Positions 1 through 12,300 of a stretch of 64,000 nt of DNA are shown piece after piece. The notes under the pieces are model-generated. The model saw only the letters and a list, made by a program, of their open reading frames with translations, had not been told where the DNA came from and made no database searches. A program made the position numbers and the translations under genes. The first letter of the stretch is position 1. Each line of letters starts with the position of its first letter. Source of the DNA: Ophryocystis elektroscirrha (Eukaryota; Apicomplexa; Conoidasida; Neogregarinorida; Ophryocystidae); contig JAQIFP010000039.1 in assembly GCA_030141585.1 (NCBI GenBank), positions 32,255 to 96,254 of the forward strand. The letters are read 5' to 3'.

Positions 1-1
1 T

Positions 2-97
2 GATAAATACTCCTCCCGGACAAACATAAATAAAATTGATGCATTTGATATTGCGATTTTTATAGATGGATTTGAAAAGTTATTTTACAATACTTGA
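2..97 (+). CDS. Possible C-terminal tail of a gene entering from the left
   Basis: A frame is open from the window edge for 31 codons and stops with TGA at 95-97. The residues are a normal mixed set (for example FDIAIFIDGFEKLFYNT near the end), unlike the tyrosine/isoleucine runs produced by microsatellites. No family is recognised. If real, it is the last exon of a plus-strand gene that converges on the SRP receptor gene, whose stop is at 239. A short chance open frame is a real alternative, so confidence is low. Confidence 0.3.
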   Translation, partial: DKYSSRTNINKIDAFDIAIFIDGFEKLFYNT

Positions 98-238
98 ATT
101 CAATGTTTACGAATTTCACAAGAAGAAAAAAATAGATTGGAAGCTATTGAAACCATGTCTTTATAAAAAAAGATGATTCAACTCAGCAGTGAATCAATGA
201 CGTTTTCTACCTATAAAATGATCAAATTGATACTTTAT

Positions 239-2527
239 TCATACATGAAGAGGCTGTAAGTCCGGATATTTTTGTCCAGTTCCTATGAATACAATAGGCT
301 TTCCAGAAACATAAGCCATCGTCAATGCTGTTCCAATCTAAGAATTGAAAATTAAAGTAAAGAATCTTTTTCGTTGCTGTGCACCTCACAATAATTGCAG
401 TACGTCAAATATATAATGACATGATTTACTTCAAAGTACTCATTAGTATGTACATTTGAATTTAAATCATAAAATATAGTAAACTACCTTTTCGTCTACG
501 GTATCCATTTTAGTTATTATAAGGCCATCTATACTTCTAGGTTCTTTCTCCTATAAAATAAATTTAATGAGAAATTACAAACACTATAAGGAGCATAATT
601 TATCAAGCATTTGTGAAATTTCTTAAGCTGGTCAACAGAATCATTTCCAAACAAAGCTTCTCCTATAAAAAGAATAAGATCTGGATTGTTGATAGTGATT
701 AGTTTGACCAAAGCACGCATAAGTGGCTCATTATCTTGCATGCGACCCGCCGTATCAATAAGTACAACATCCATGTTGGTTTCTTGTGCATGTTTTAACG
801 CTAATTTGCACGTAATAGCAGGGTCTTTTCCATATCCTTGCTGAAATAATTTGATATCGAGATTTTCTGCATGAGTCTTCAATTGTTCAATTGCACCAGA
901 ACGAAAAGTGTCACAAGCGGCTATCATTACATTTAGCTTTCCTTTCTAAATGTTAACATATATCTCAAATTTTTCACATAAAGCATAATATATTTCAATA
1001 TTTTGTATATAAATATTTTTATTACCGTTTTCAAATAATATGCTATTTTCGCTAAATTGGTACTTTTCCCAACACCATTAATTCCCTAAAATGCTTGCAT
1101 ATACTAACGAATTGATACCAAGAAACAAATAGAGTAAACCTTTCCATGTTGTTTGGCATCGTGAATAGATTTGATAATATCTACCTGACTGAAAAAAGTT
1201 TTAAAGACCGTACACCCTACGTAGATGGACAAAGAATTTTTTTTATTGTATTGGATAATGCGTCAGTTGTTGCATTTTTTATTGAAGTAAAAGATGCAGT
1301 TTTTGTACCAATAATCGATTTCCCCACAGAGTCTGTTATCTGAATTGCTACGTCTGTAGCAACATTTTTGCCTATTAAATGATCTTTGAGCTCTTCAAGA
1401 ACAGGATTCAAAAGTTCTGTATCAATCAATTGATTGCCAGTTACTGAAGTCACTGTTTGGTGTATCCGAGTAACGATATCTTGATCATTCTTCAAAAAAA
1501 AATAATACTCTTACTATTAAAGAATTTAGAAGTGTTTTTTTTTACAGTGGTAGATATTGACTGCATCATATCTAGAGGCATAGTACCATCTCTTTTCGGG
1601 TTTGCCCGTTCAGTTCTTGTGTCGATTGAATAGTCTAAAGTTTCAGATGCATTTTTTTTTTTTTTTTCATTATTCCTTCCAGAATCCTAAATAAATGTGT
1701 AATAAACTTTTCTCAAATTATATATAATATTTTACACGTGTATATAAAACCTATTATGAGCTTGAAATAAATATTTATTACAAACAAACAGTAGTATATT
1801 TTGTTGAATTGTATAATTATATTATAAATACTTATTTTTCCAGCTACTTGGATGAGAACACATATTTAAAGCAAGATTATGAAAGATATTATGTTTACAC
1901 GAGATAAAGTTGTGTATATATTTATTTATCATTACTTTTTGCAAAGATTTGCTTGAATTTTTTTTTATTCTTCCTATCAACATGATATACTCAAATAAGA
2001 TAGCTACCGCTTTTCTTGGAAGTTTGCTGATTTTGAGATAACTCACTATCTAGATTGAAAATAGAATTTGAGTGTAATACCTTTTTCGCACTGATCTAAT
2101 ACATTAAAAAAGTTTTGATTAAAATTCTTCTTTTGAAACAGATCTATAAGCTTAGTTTCAATGTCTGTAGGGTCTGTCAAAGATGCAATTGAATCATCTG
2201 ATATGGAAGCCAAGAATTCAGTTTTCAATTTTTCAACGAAAGTTTTGATTTCATCAAAAGTATCATAAAGAACGATAATAGCGGCAGATATGTTATTTAT
2301 AGAAGTCCATTCAACTGAAAGGTAGTCTACTTTAGCTAAAAAATCTGTATTTTCCTATAGAAAAAATGTAATTTTATATAAATAATATTATGACTTACTT
2401 CCACAATATATTTTTCTATAAATTTCTGAAGAGTGTCACGCTGTTTTTCTACTCCATCTAATATATTAAATGTATAATACCAAAGAAGAACCCCGCCTTT
2501 TGTTATAATTGCAGCTGTTTCTATCAT
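239..2527 (-). CDS. SRPRA: Signal recognition particle receptor subunit alpha (SRX + NG domains), multi-exon
   Basis: This is the ER-membrane GTPase that receives ribosome-SRP complexes for co-translational secretion. The first exon (2399-2527) begins [18 protein letters not shown], matching the SRX longin-like domain that binds SRP receptor beta. The next exon (2081-2354) completes it. A short lysine-rich linker follows, then the N domain (about 1217-1490, [20 protein letters not shown]). The G domain shows the P-loop [11 protein letters not shown] near 1030-1080, then [26 protein letters not shown] and [10 protein letters not shown] (529-927). The last exon ends with [17 protein letters not shown] and a TGA at 239-241. 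Introns are short GT-AG gaps of about 30-45 nt. The linker is shorter than in animals. The identification is firm; some linker exon edges are approximate. Confidence 0.9.
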
Positions 2528-2845
2528 TTTTATTTATTATTTGACACTCAAGCTTAATTAATGTATATACACATATATATAAATTGTACCTGTATACATA
2601 AAATACCTGGTCAGAGGTTGGATAAATAAACAAAATACCTTAAATAGTTATATCAGGAGTATATGTTATAATTAAATATATTATAGTTCATTACGCTATA
2701 AATTATGTTAACTTTTTAACGTGTAAAGTCACTTTGAAAATTAATTGAGTCTCGGTTTACATTAAAATATAATTTCATATGTGCTCTATGATCAATGAGT
2801 TAAATACATATGCACAACATGATTAAATACATATATATTTACTGA

Positions 2846-4508
2846 TTACCACGAACTATCTATAAATGATTTTTTAAGTTTGGTAGAACTCTCTTCAGTG
2901 ACTTTTGATAAAACAGCCGGCTTTCGTTCAAATTCAGAAGAAGACGGAGAAAAAATTGAATCTGAATTTACCAATGCTATTTCAGATAAGAAACTAATTG
3001 AATTATGTATGGTTGTGCCACCTAGAACAATGGATGTTGAATCTGTTTGAAATTGGTGCAAATCATAAATTTCTTTATATGTAGCTCCCCCAATAATAAA
3101 AATAATAATATTTTTAGGAGCATAATTGTAACTTTTATTCGATTCTTTGTAAAACATAAAATCAAAATTGTGTTTCTGTATATATTTTGTTCCTTTTTTT
3201 GTGAGAACATCTACTAAATTTACTAATAAACTCTTGTGCGATAAAAATATGTTCGACTTATTGCTTTGTAAATTCCTAGACACCACATCTTTTGCAACAT
3301 CAAAAGTTGAAAACTCATTATGTGTGTCGAAATTTGGGCCAATATAAGATAATAATTGATGAACTATGAAAGTATCAACCCCAGAACTTTGTAACAGAGT
3401 CATGAGATAATTAGTTTTATTAAAATCCTTCCTATACTGCAATATGTAGAGTATGCAAAGTATAACTAATTCATTACTGATACTTTTATTTGCTAATTTA
3501 TTTTCCTTATCGTTAAATAATTGAACTATTTCTTCATATATCGAATTTTTCAAAGATGGAGACGATATTATTTCTTGCTGCATTCTTCCTATTTGTATCA
3601 AGTTTTTTTTTTGAACATAATCGGATAATTCGTGAATAAGCTGTACGTGTTTTGCTATTAATGTATTGTACTGTTGTTTTTCGGGAAAAAAATGTATAAT
3701 ATTCTTTAAATTCTGAATGTTATCAGTTGAATCTTGATTCCATTTTAACATTTCGTTTCTTATTTGCTGTACTTCGCTTACTTTCTCATTAATTACGTCA
3801 CTTAAAGCTCCAAATAATGTATAACGATTTTCTTTGAAAAAGTTGTCGGAATTTGAATTTAGAATAATTGATTCTATTTTTTTTTGTTCGCGGGAATGGG
3901 AGGAAGGCTTGATGTTGACTACATTGCGGTCTATTGTAAAAAATTCATGAATCATAGCTTCATATGTCCATGGAAGTATCAATGGTGTAATAACGTCTTC
4001 TCGGCGATCAATTATACATAATACGCTGGATTCTTTTTTACCTGGGTAAATCTTAATTTTGATGCATAATAATAATTATTTTTCTATACAATGTACAAAA
4101 ATGCTTAAATTATCTTCGTTGTATACTGTTATTATATAAATTTATTGACTCACTAAAAGGTTTACAATGACTATATGTCTAAGTATATTTGTATCTTTTA
4201 TAGTGTATATGGACAATCTATAATTCTTTACTCAATTGAAAACAAATATTTCTATTCTATGTACACGAACGAGGAATAATATTTGTATATGTATAAATAT
4301 GACTTAACATGCATATTCACATTTAAACTACTATGGATTTTTGATGGCTACAATTTTAATTATGTAGAGACATATCTAGACATATAATGTTGAATAATTT
4401 AGAAATAGTTATAATGAAATCATATGAGAAATTTGTAGATAAGAATAAGACTTTCTATATAAATATTACTCAAATGCATATTAATGGTTATCGATTTACT
4501 GTTTTAGT

Positions 4509-4547
<39 letters not shown>

Positions 4548-5244
4548 CAAATATACCAGAAGTATCGACTTCAAAAATACTAGGCTTCAAAGTTTTTCCA
4601 TACGTGTGAAGATATGCTACAATATTATTTGCAAAAATGTGACAGAGCTGAGAGTTCTTTGAGTAGCAGATACCTGCGAAAGAGGAATTACAGAAAGTAC
4701 ACAAAGCGGATACTAAACCAGATAATATTCTTTCAAAGCAATATGATTCATAAGTTGAATGATTTATATGCGTCGGAAACAATAATCCATGGCATGACTG
4801 TAACTCGAGGGAAAAAAGTTGAGGAGACAACAGAAGGAAATCACATGTAATAGATGACAAATGACGTATGCGCTGAAGCGTGTCGAATTGAGCTATTTTA
4901 TCTATTTGCCGTTCAGTTAACGGAGAAGTGAAATATATATAATAGCTGAAAAATAACTGCAATTGTAAAAGTTTTTCCAACAGCTTAAAACTTTCCTTTG
5001 TTGGCCTTAAAATACAAATAGCCGGTAAAAACTTTGTTGTGTTATCTAATTGTTCTTTTCCAGTATTTGTTACATCAGATATATTTAGCACACTAATCAC
5101 AGCCAATTCCAGCAGCTCTGTTTGCGTAATCAATACACTTAAGATCCCTGTCGTTTCTAGGTCTAATATCAATATTTTGCTTCCACTTATGTTACTAAAT
5201 ATAGATTTTATAGGTGTTTGAAAAACTGTATAATTTGTTTCCAT
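2846..5244 (-). CDS. VPS45: Vps45, Sec1/Munc18-family vesicle fusion protein, two exons
   Basis: Sec1/Munc18 proteins bind syntaxin-type SNAREs; Vps45 acts in Golgi-to-endosome traffic. Exon 1 (4557-5244) carries the N-terminal SM domain, with ILDLETTGILSV followed by the AICILRPTKES segment seen in Vps45. Exon 2 (2846-4041) starts at CIIDRREDVITPLILPWTYE, the conserved SM-family stretch before domain 3, and ends with IIIFIIGGATYKEIYDLHQF and IVLGGTTIHNS, which are diagnostic of Vps45. The 515-nt intron (4042-4556) holds a TA run of about 17 units at its donor side. The splice joins in phase and gives about 627 residues, somewhat longer than the usual 570. The start lies 256 nt from the divergent gene at 5501, which implies a shared promoter region. 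Confidence 0.92.
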
Positions 5245-5500
5245 TTGTATTCAAAATTTCTTAAATAAAATAAAAAAAATCTAGCAAATATGACTATTTT
5301 ACATTTTTTTTAAACTTTATGCAACAAATTCGAGCTAATTAACTTTATTTTAAATGAAGATCAACGAACAAATTTCAGTAAAATGACACATTATATAATA
5401 AAGTATGTGTATTAAATGCAAAATTTACATGAAGCAAATTCTGATATATTTCTAACTTGACTGGAAAAAAAAATTCAATGAAATAACTCAACATTACTGT

Positions 5501-7786
5501 ATGACGAAGCGGCAGCAGCCTATAACTATCGATCTATTTTGTAAAAATAAGCGTAATGAGAGAGCTACACATTCAAAAAATATATTGCACAATTCTAAGA
5601 TCTATAAAAAATCACAGATTTGCCAAATATGTCCATCTAAACTAGGTAATTAAGTAAATAAAATATAGAATTAGATTGCTTAACAAATGAATGCGAACGA
5701 TGTGCTCGAAACATGTGCAAATCGTGCGCTGCTAAAACGTCTGTATGTTACAACTGTAATCAAACAGTTTGTTTATTCTGCGCTATTAATGCGTAAGACA
5801 GTAACTAAAACATCTATAAATAGGTATAATTTATCTGAATCAATAACGAGATGTTTGGAATGTGATGAAGATTATTCAAAGTCCTTATAGTTTTAATGCA
5901 TTCAGCAGTTTTTATAATGCCATTAATTTTTTTCTAATAACAGAAACGAAACGTTATTCAGCCTTTTTAACAAATTATTATACAGAAACCTCACTGAGAA
6001 TCGATACAATATATAAAGTTATATTTTTTTTATAGTTGAAGTATGTGGATATTGTAAAAATGGATAAAATTAAAAACATAGAGCATCAATCAGGATGCCC
6101 GTATAAATCTGTCGATGTTATCAATGGTGACTATTTGATCATTCTAATGAGTGTATTCAGATTTTTCTGTATGCCCAGACCGCCGTTGTTCTTTATGGTG
6201 TGATTTGCATAATTGGTTCGGATACTCACCTCTAGAATTACCGCCCGAGGAATTCAAAACTTATTTTACAGGTGCATCTACTATATAACTATAACTTTAC
6301 GATAATTTTTTTATTGCATGTGTGGACAATCATAAATTAAATTTTTAGAGTACACGTTCATTTGTGAAATAGTGGCATCTCAGTTTAATCATATATATAC
6401 ATGTGTTATATGTATTCACATGTATTAGCATAAAATAATATAATGTTACAATTGGATACACGTTATGTCTATGTATACAAAGCTTAAATTTGTATATTAA
6501 TGTATATATATATGGAACATATGCATTCAATCAATAGCTAAACTACATATTACATAAAACTTCAAATAATTATAAAATTCGTATCAATATATGAACTGTA
6601 GACATTGCTCATGGAGGGAGTGGAATGTATGAAAAGCTTGTAGTATTAGGGGCAAGAAGCATAGAACTTTTTTCATACGTTTATGTAAATGAACATTTTG
6701 ATCCTACTGGAATTCCTTATGATCTATTAAATAACCGTTTATTACCTGAAGATTTAACAAGTTACATTTGGGTGCAAAAAAAAATAGAGCGCATAATGTC
6801 TCCTAAAGCGCTATATATATTCGGAAAATACTATTTGTCTCCTGTTCAGGTATATAACTTCAAAACTTCAACCAAATTGATTAAAATGGATTTATTAATC
6901 AATATTATATATGGTATATATGGTATTATATATGGTCTAATATTGTATTATAAATGTATATATGTAAATAAATATGTCGTAATATTAAACGTTTATAATT
7001 TTTTTTTCTAATATAATTGATGTAAAATGATAGTTGAGCTATTTGATATCAATTATGAATATAAAATAGAACAATATTAACACAAAATAAGAAAATTTTA
7101 CTAACATTATGACAGAGTCATAATATTTTTTTAATTTATATCAGGAATAAATATCTTCTACATAATACAAGCATATAAGTATATATAGCACTTTGTCATA
7201 AATTATATGAAGTTTGTTTTAATGTCTAGATTTATTATTTTAAAAATTGTTCAAGTATTTCTTTATTTTAAATGAATTGAATCATAAATTTATAAACAAA
7301 AGTTTACTTTTTTCAGTCTTTACAAAATCGGTCTGCTTGTGTTCAATATATAAAAGCTTGCGTTGGTTATGGCATTCAATTAAAACATCAAGAATCTATG
7401 AAAATATTTGAATGGATGCCTTCTCTTGTAGAACATTTATACTGGTCGGAAAGGCTTGAACTTACAGACGTTCATGAAAACAGTGATCTCATATTAGACT
7501 TGCAGAATTATTTTAGTTATGAGCGTAAGTTTCAATAATACTGCCTGATAAAAAATTCTCTTAAACATTAAGCAATCTAGGGTAATAAAATTGACATAAT
7601 GTTAGAGTCAATGAAGTTAAACCAAATTATGCTGAAAATTTTAGCATAAAAAAAATTGTATAATATTATACATTAACGTAATAGTATGATTATACTGATA
7701 ATTTAGAAAAAGGATTGATAATATCCATAGTTATATAAATTATAATTATTATTTCAACCTAAAGAATTTTAATTTACTTTATTTCT

Positions 7787-7837
<51 letters not shown>

Positions 7838-8888
7838 TAACGTACATGCTTCAAATAAGCATAAACAAAAGAAAGTATATTATTCAGATAATATATTTAT
7901 CATTTAATTGCATAGGTTTATCTAGTAAATTATAACGCTTAGTATATGTAAATATATTGGACAGCAAAAAATAATTTATTTTTACTATAGGAAATTTATT
8001 TCTGTATGTTTTAATAATAATGGAAATATCATATAAAAAAGTGTTTTACATATATATACATATATGTAGTTTAAATCTAATTTACAACCTAATAAAACGT
8101 TGTACATTGAACATGTGTTATAGACAATAAAATTATTCCTCGTATTCAACAACTATTGGATGATCCTTTTAATCAGCAAGTATAGCATTGTATAGTGTAT
8201 ATCTGGCTTCAGACTGCAGCGTCAGAAGGCCAGCAAATTATAGAGTATTTTGTATATGAATATTTTTATGGTTTAGCGGAGGTATGCAAATTTATAAATC
8301 AATTACTTTTTAGGAGCTAAATGTGGCCGAAGTAAATAAAGAAAATTGGATTGAATCTAAAGTGAAAGAACTTCTAGAGTCGCTTGCATTTAGATTATTC
8401 GCTGGGTGCTGGATGAATTTATACGCTTTTTTCACTGTAGCCTCAAATGATGTCGCGTAATCATTTTCGATTGAGTTTTAATAATTTAATCAGGCTTCCG
8501 GACAGTACTGTTTATGCAACTTTTTTAAAGTATTACCTTTAAATTTTTACATTTGCTAGGGCCATTATTGCTAATTGTTTTGCTATATCGCGAAAAGACA
8601 CTGGATATATGTGGATGCGAGCTTTTGTTCACCGGCTAAGACAAGTAAAACTTAACTAAGCATCATATTAATTGATTTATTTTCAATATATATTACAAAA
8701 CTACTTATCTATAATTAATATATAAAATCAACCTGAAATCTATCAGTAAGTAAATACGAACATCAAAGTATACCAAGGCTTAGTTAAACTGTATGAGAAA
8801 TATTGCATATAAATTAAATAATTTTTAAAAATACAAAACTAATAATTATCTGGTACTAAGTTTTTAAATACACTATTCATGCATGATA

Positions 8889-8930
<42 letters not shown>

Positions 8931-9367
8931 ACATTAAGTATTTATATACTGATGCATTGCAATATTTTTTGTATAATCTGTTTAAATACGTAATATAAAA
9001 TTTTCTGTATATAATTTCGATAACTAATTTGGCAGATTCAACTCATGATATGTGCTCGCTATTTGGAAAGCGTATCTCAAAAAGAGTTAGTTAATGAATT
9101 AGAATACTCCAGAGAATCTGATTACTATCGTTGGAGGTATTGCTTAAATATTCTATTTTTACAATTAGTGTTTTATCCCAATTGCTACAAAAAAATAAAT
9201 TTTATGGCTGGGTTATGAATGCACAACATGTTGAAGTTCTTCCAGAAGAGAAAGGTATCAGTTTAATTTTCTTGAGAATATTTGTATTATAGACTGTATT
9301 ATATAGATTAATATATATCCTTAGCAAAATTCTATTATACGGAACAGTTATCCGTAGATAGAAATTA

Positions 9368-9398
<31 letters not shown>

Positions 9399-12300
9399 GA
9401 AAATATTAAACTACATATAATGTATTTTAATGTACGACATGTTTTGATTCATACAAGTACGTGAAATGTATTAAGTCGCCGTATAAGCAAGAGTTAACTA
9501 TTATAAATAAGTTCATCAAAATGTAAATTATACTTTGATACTTCAGAAGAGAATAAAAACGGTATAAGCTCTATCGCAAAAGAAACTAAGAAAGAGGAAA
9601 AAGAGGAGAAAGTAGATGAAGAAAAAAATTTAATTTCAAGAAAAAATTATGCATCAAATTCAAGAGAAGCGTGTTTTCAGACTTTAGGATTATGTAATGA
9701 TTTTTGTTCCTTACTAAAAACAAACCTTAATCCATTACCTGCACCAGCGATAATTCATCAAGTAAAACCATTTTTTTAGTCATATCTGTATATACAGAAA
9801 CCGCGTTATACATGTTTTCAAGCACCGAGATCAACAGAAAATACGTTTGAATACTTTGATGTAAATAAAACTTTTCGGGCACAAAACATATCTAGAAAAC
9901 CTCATGTTTTTCGAAGAAACCCCTTACGTGTTAACAAAAACAAAAATTGTGATTTATGGCCTACAAAATTACATTTACCGGATGGAACTGAACTTTGGCG
10001 TCCACCTGGAGCTATTTTTGTCAAACACCGTCCTTTATTGAGCGACATAAAGAAGAAAAGAATTTCTTCACAAAAATATCGTTTAAATGTTCAGCTTCCT
10101 TTTGACAATGATGTATCTCATGGTCTAGAAAAATATGTATTATGTGATAAAAAAAAAAATCCTTTAGTTCATGTTGAAATTGAAACTAAACAAAAAGAAA
10201 AAGCTGATATGCCATGTATATTAACAACAGTTCATCCAAATAAAGATGCCAAACCTGTAGAACTTGAATTTGAGTTTACCCAAAACACTAAGGTAAATTA
10301 CATTGCTTGAGGTGAATTATATCATGTGATTACCATATATTTAAATAATATTATACATGGTAGTTATATTTTGAGTTGAAAAGCATAAAATATAAATAAG
10401 GGGTATTTATTATTAATTGCATATGAGTGTATAAACAAATATCATCAAAATGATTTCTTCTATATATCTATTCCAATTAACATATATGAGTTCAACTAAT
10501 TGTTAATTTTGTATTCATTGTTTGGGTTTATTTTTAGGATAAAAATGTAAAAACTAAAGTAAAAAGTGAAAATTCAAAGGAATTTGTTGTCGAACGTTGT
10601 ATAGAAATAAACGGAACTAGTACATCAGAGTCTTTATCTCAAAAAGATCAGATTGAGATAAAACAAAAAAACAATAAAACCTCTCAAAAGAATGAGAAAG
10701 AAAAACCATCTTACAATCGTGATTCAAATTTATTAAATTCAGAGCTACTTAATGATTCCTATAATCAAGAACAAAACCCTGTATATGAAATGTATTTTTC
10801 GGACAAAGGTAGCAAGAGATACAGCCATCATACTGAGAAATATCCTAATGATTATCAAGACAAATACTTAAGAAACGGTCAGAATAATCAACAAAATTAC
10901 TATGATTATCCTGAACCAGTTCAATATGATTATAATGAGCCAGATTATTATGGAGAAGACCAACCCAACCACAACCAAATTAATTACTCAGAAAACTCTA
11001 ACTACGATAATGCTAATTATAATCAAGCTTACGATAATGACGTCAACTATAATCGAGCCAAATACAATGACGCCGATTACAATGATGCCAACTACAATGA
11101 TGCCAACTACAATGATGCCAACTACAATGATGCCAACTACAATGATGCCAACTACAATGATGCCAACTACAATGATGCCAACTACAATGATGCCAACTAC
11201 AATGATGCTAACTACAATGATGCTAACTACAATGACGCTTATTACAATGATGCCAACTACAATGGCGCCGATTATAATAACACCAATTATAATGACGCCA
11301 ATTATAATGACGCCAATTATAATGACGCCAATTATAATGACGCCAGTTATAATGACACTAATTATGATGACGCTAATTACAATGACGCTAATTATAATGA
11401 CGCTAATTATAATGACGCTACTTATAATGACGCCAATTATAATGACGCTACTTATAATGACGCCAATTATAATGACGCTACTTATAATGACGCCAATTAT
11501 AATGACGCTACTTATAATGACGCTACTTATAATGACGCCAACTACAATGACGCCAACTATAATGACGCTAATTATAATGACGCCAATTATAATGACGCCA
11601 ACTACAACGACGCCAACTACAATGACGCCAACTATGATGACGCCAACTATAATGCCGCCATTTATAATGACTCCAGCTATCATGAGGCCAACTATAATGA
11701 CGCCAACTATGATGACGCCAACTATAATGACGCCAACTATGATGACGCCAACTATGATGACGCCAACTATAATGACGCCAACTATAATGACGCCAACTAT
11801 GACACTAATAAATATAGATGTGATACCCACAATAATGTCAAGTATAATGAAAGCGAATATAAGAAAAACAAATATAATTATAACCATAACAATCATCCTA
11901 TTCAAATTAAAGGCGATAAAAAGAATGCCGATAGAAATATGGTCAAGAAAAAAATCAACAATCAATATGACTACGTCTATAAGTACCCCCAAAACAACCG
12001 TGTGGAAAATTTAGATCACCGTCAAAACAATGATGTATATCCTGATTTAGATACTGAAAATTATTTGAATCAAGGGGGCAAAAGAGTAGCTGAAAATTTA
12101 CCATCAAAGGAAGACAAGTATTATTACAGCAAAGCTTCCTCTTATCTGAAAGAATTACCGGTACCTTATTATTCTGACAAAGAATCAGAAATTAGCTCCG
12201 AAAATGTAAATAATTTCAAAAACCACAATGAAAAGTCGACTAATAACAATTTTGACTACGGCAAAACACAGCGTGAACAACAGCTTACTCAGCCCTCTTA

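Noticed and set aside
4387..5221. Plus-strand frames of 60-91 codons over Vps45
   Set aside because: Antisense to recognised Vps45 exon 1 and its TA-repeat intron.
10902..12014. A 370-codon plus-strand frame (Ile-Met-Thr-Pro repeats) and a 334-codon minus-strand frame (Val-Ile-Ile repeats) over the NYNDA array
   Set aside because: Shadows of the 15-bp repeat in other frames. Only the NYNDA frame continues into long unique sequence on both sides.
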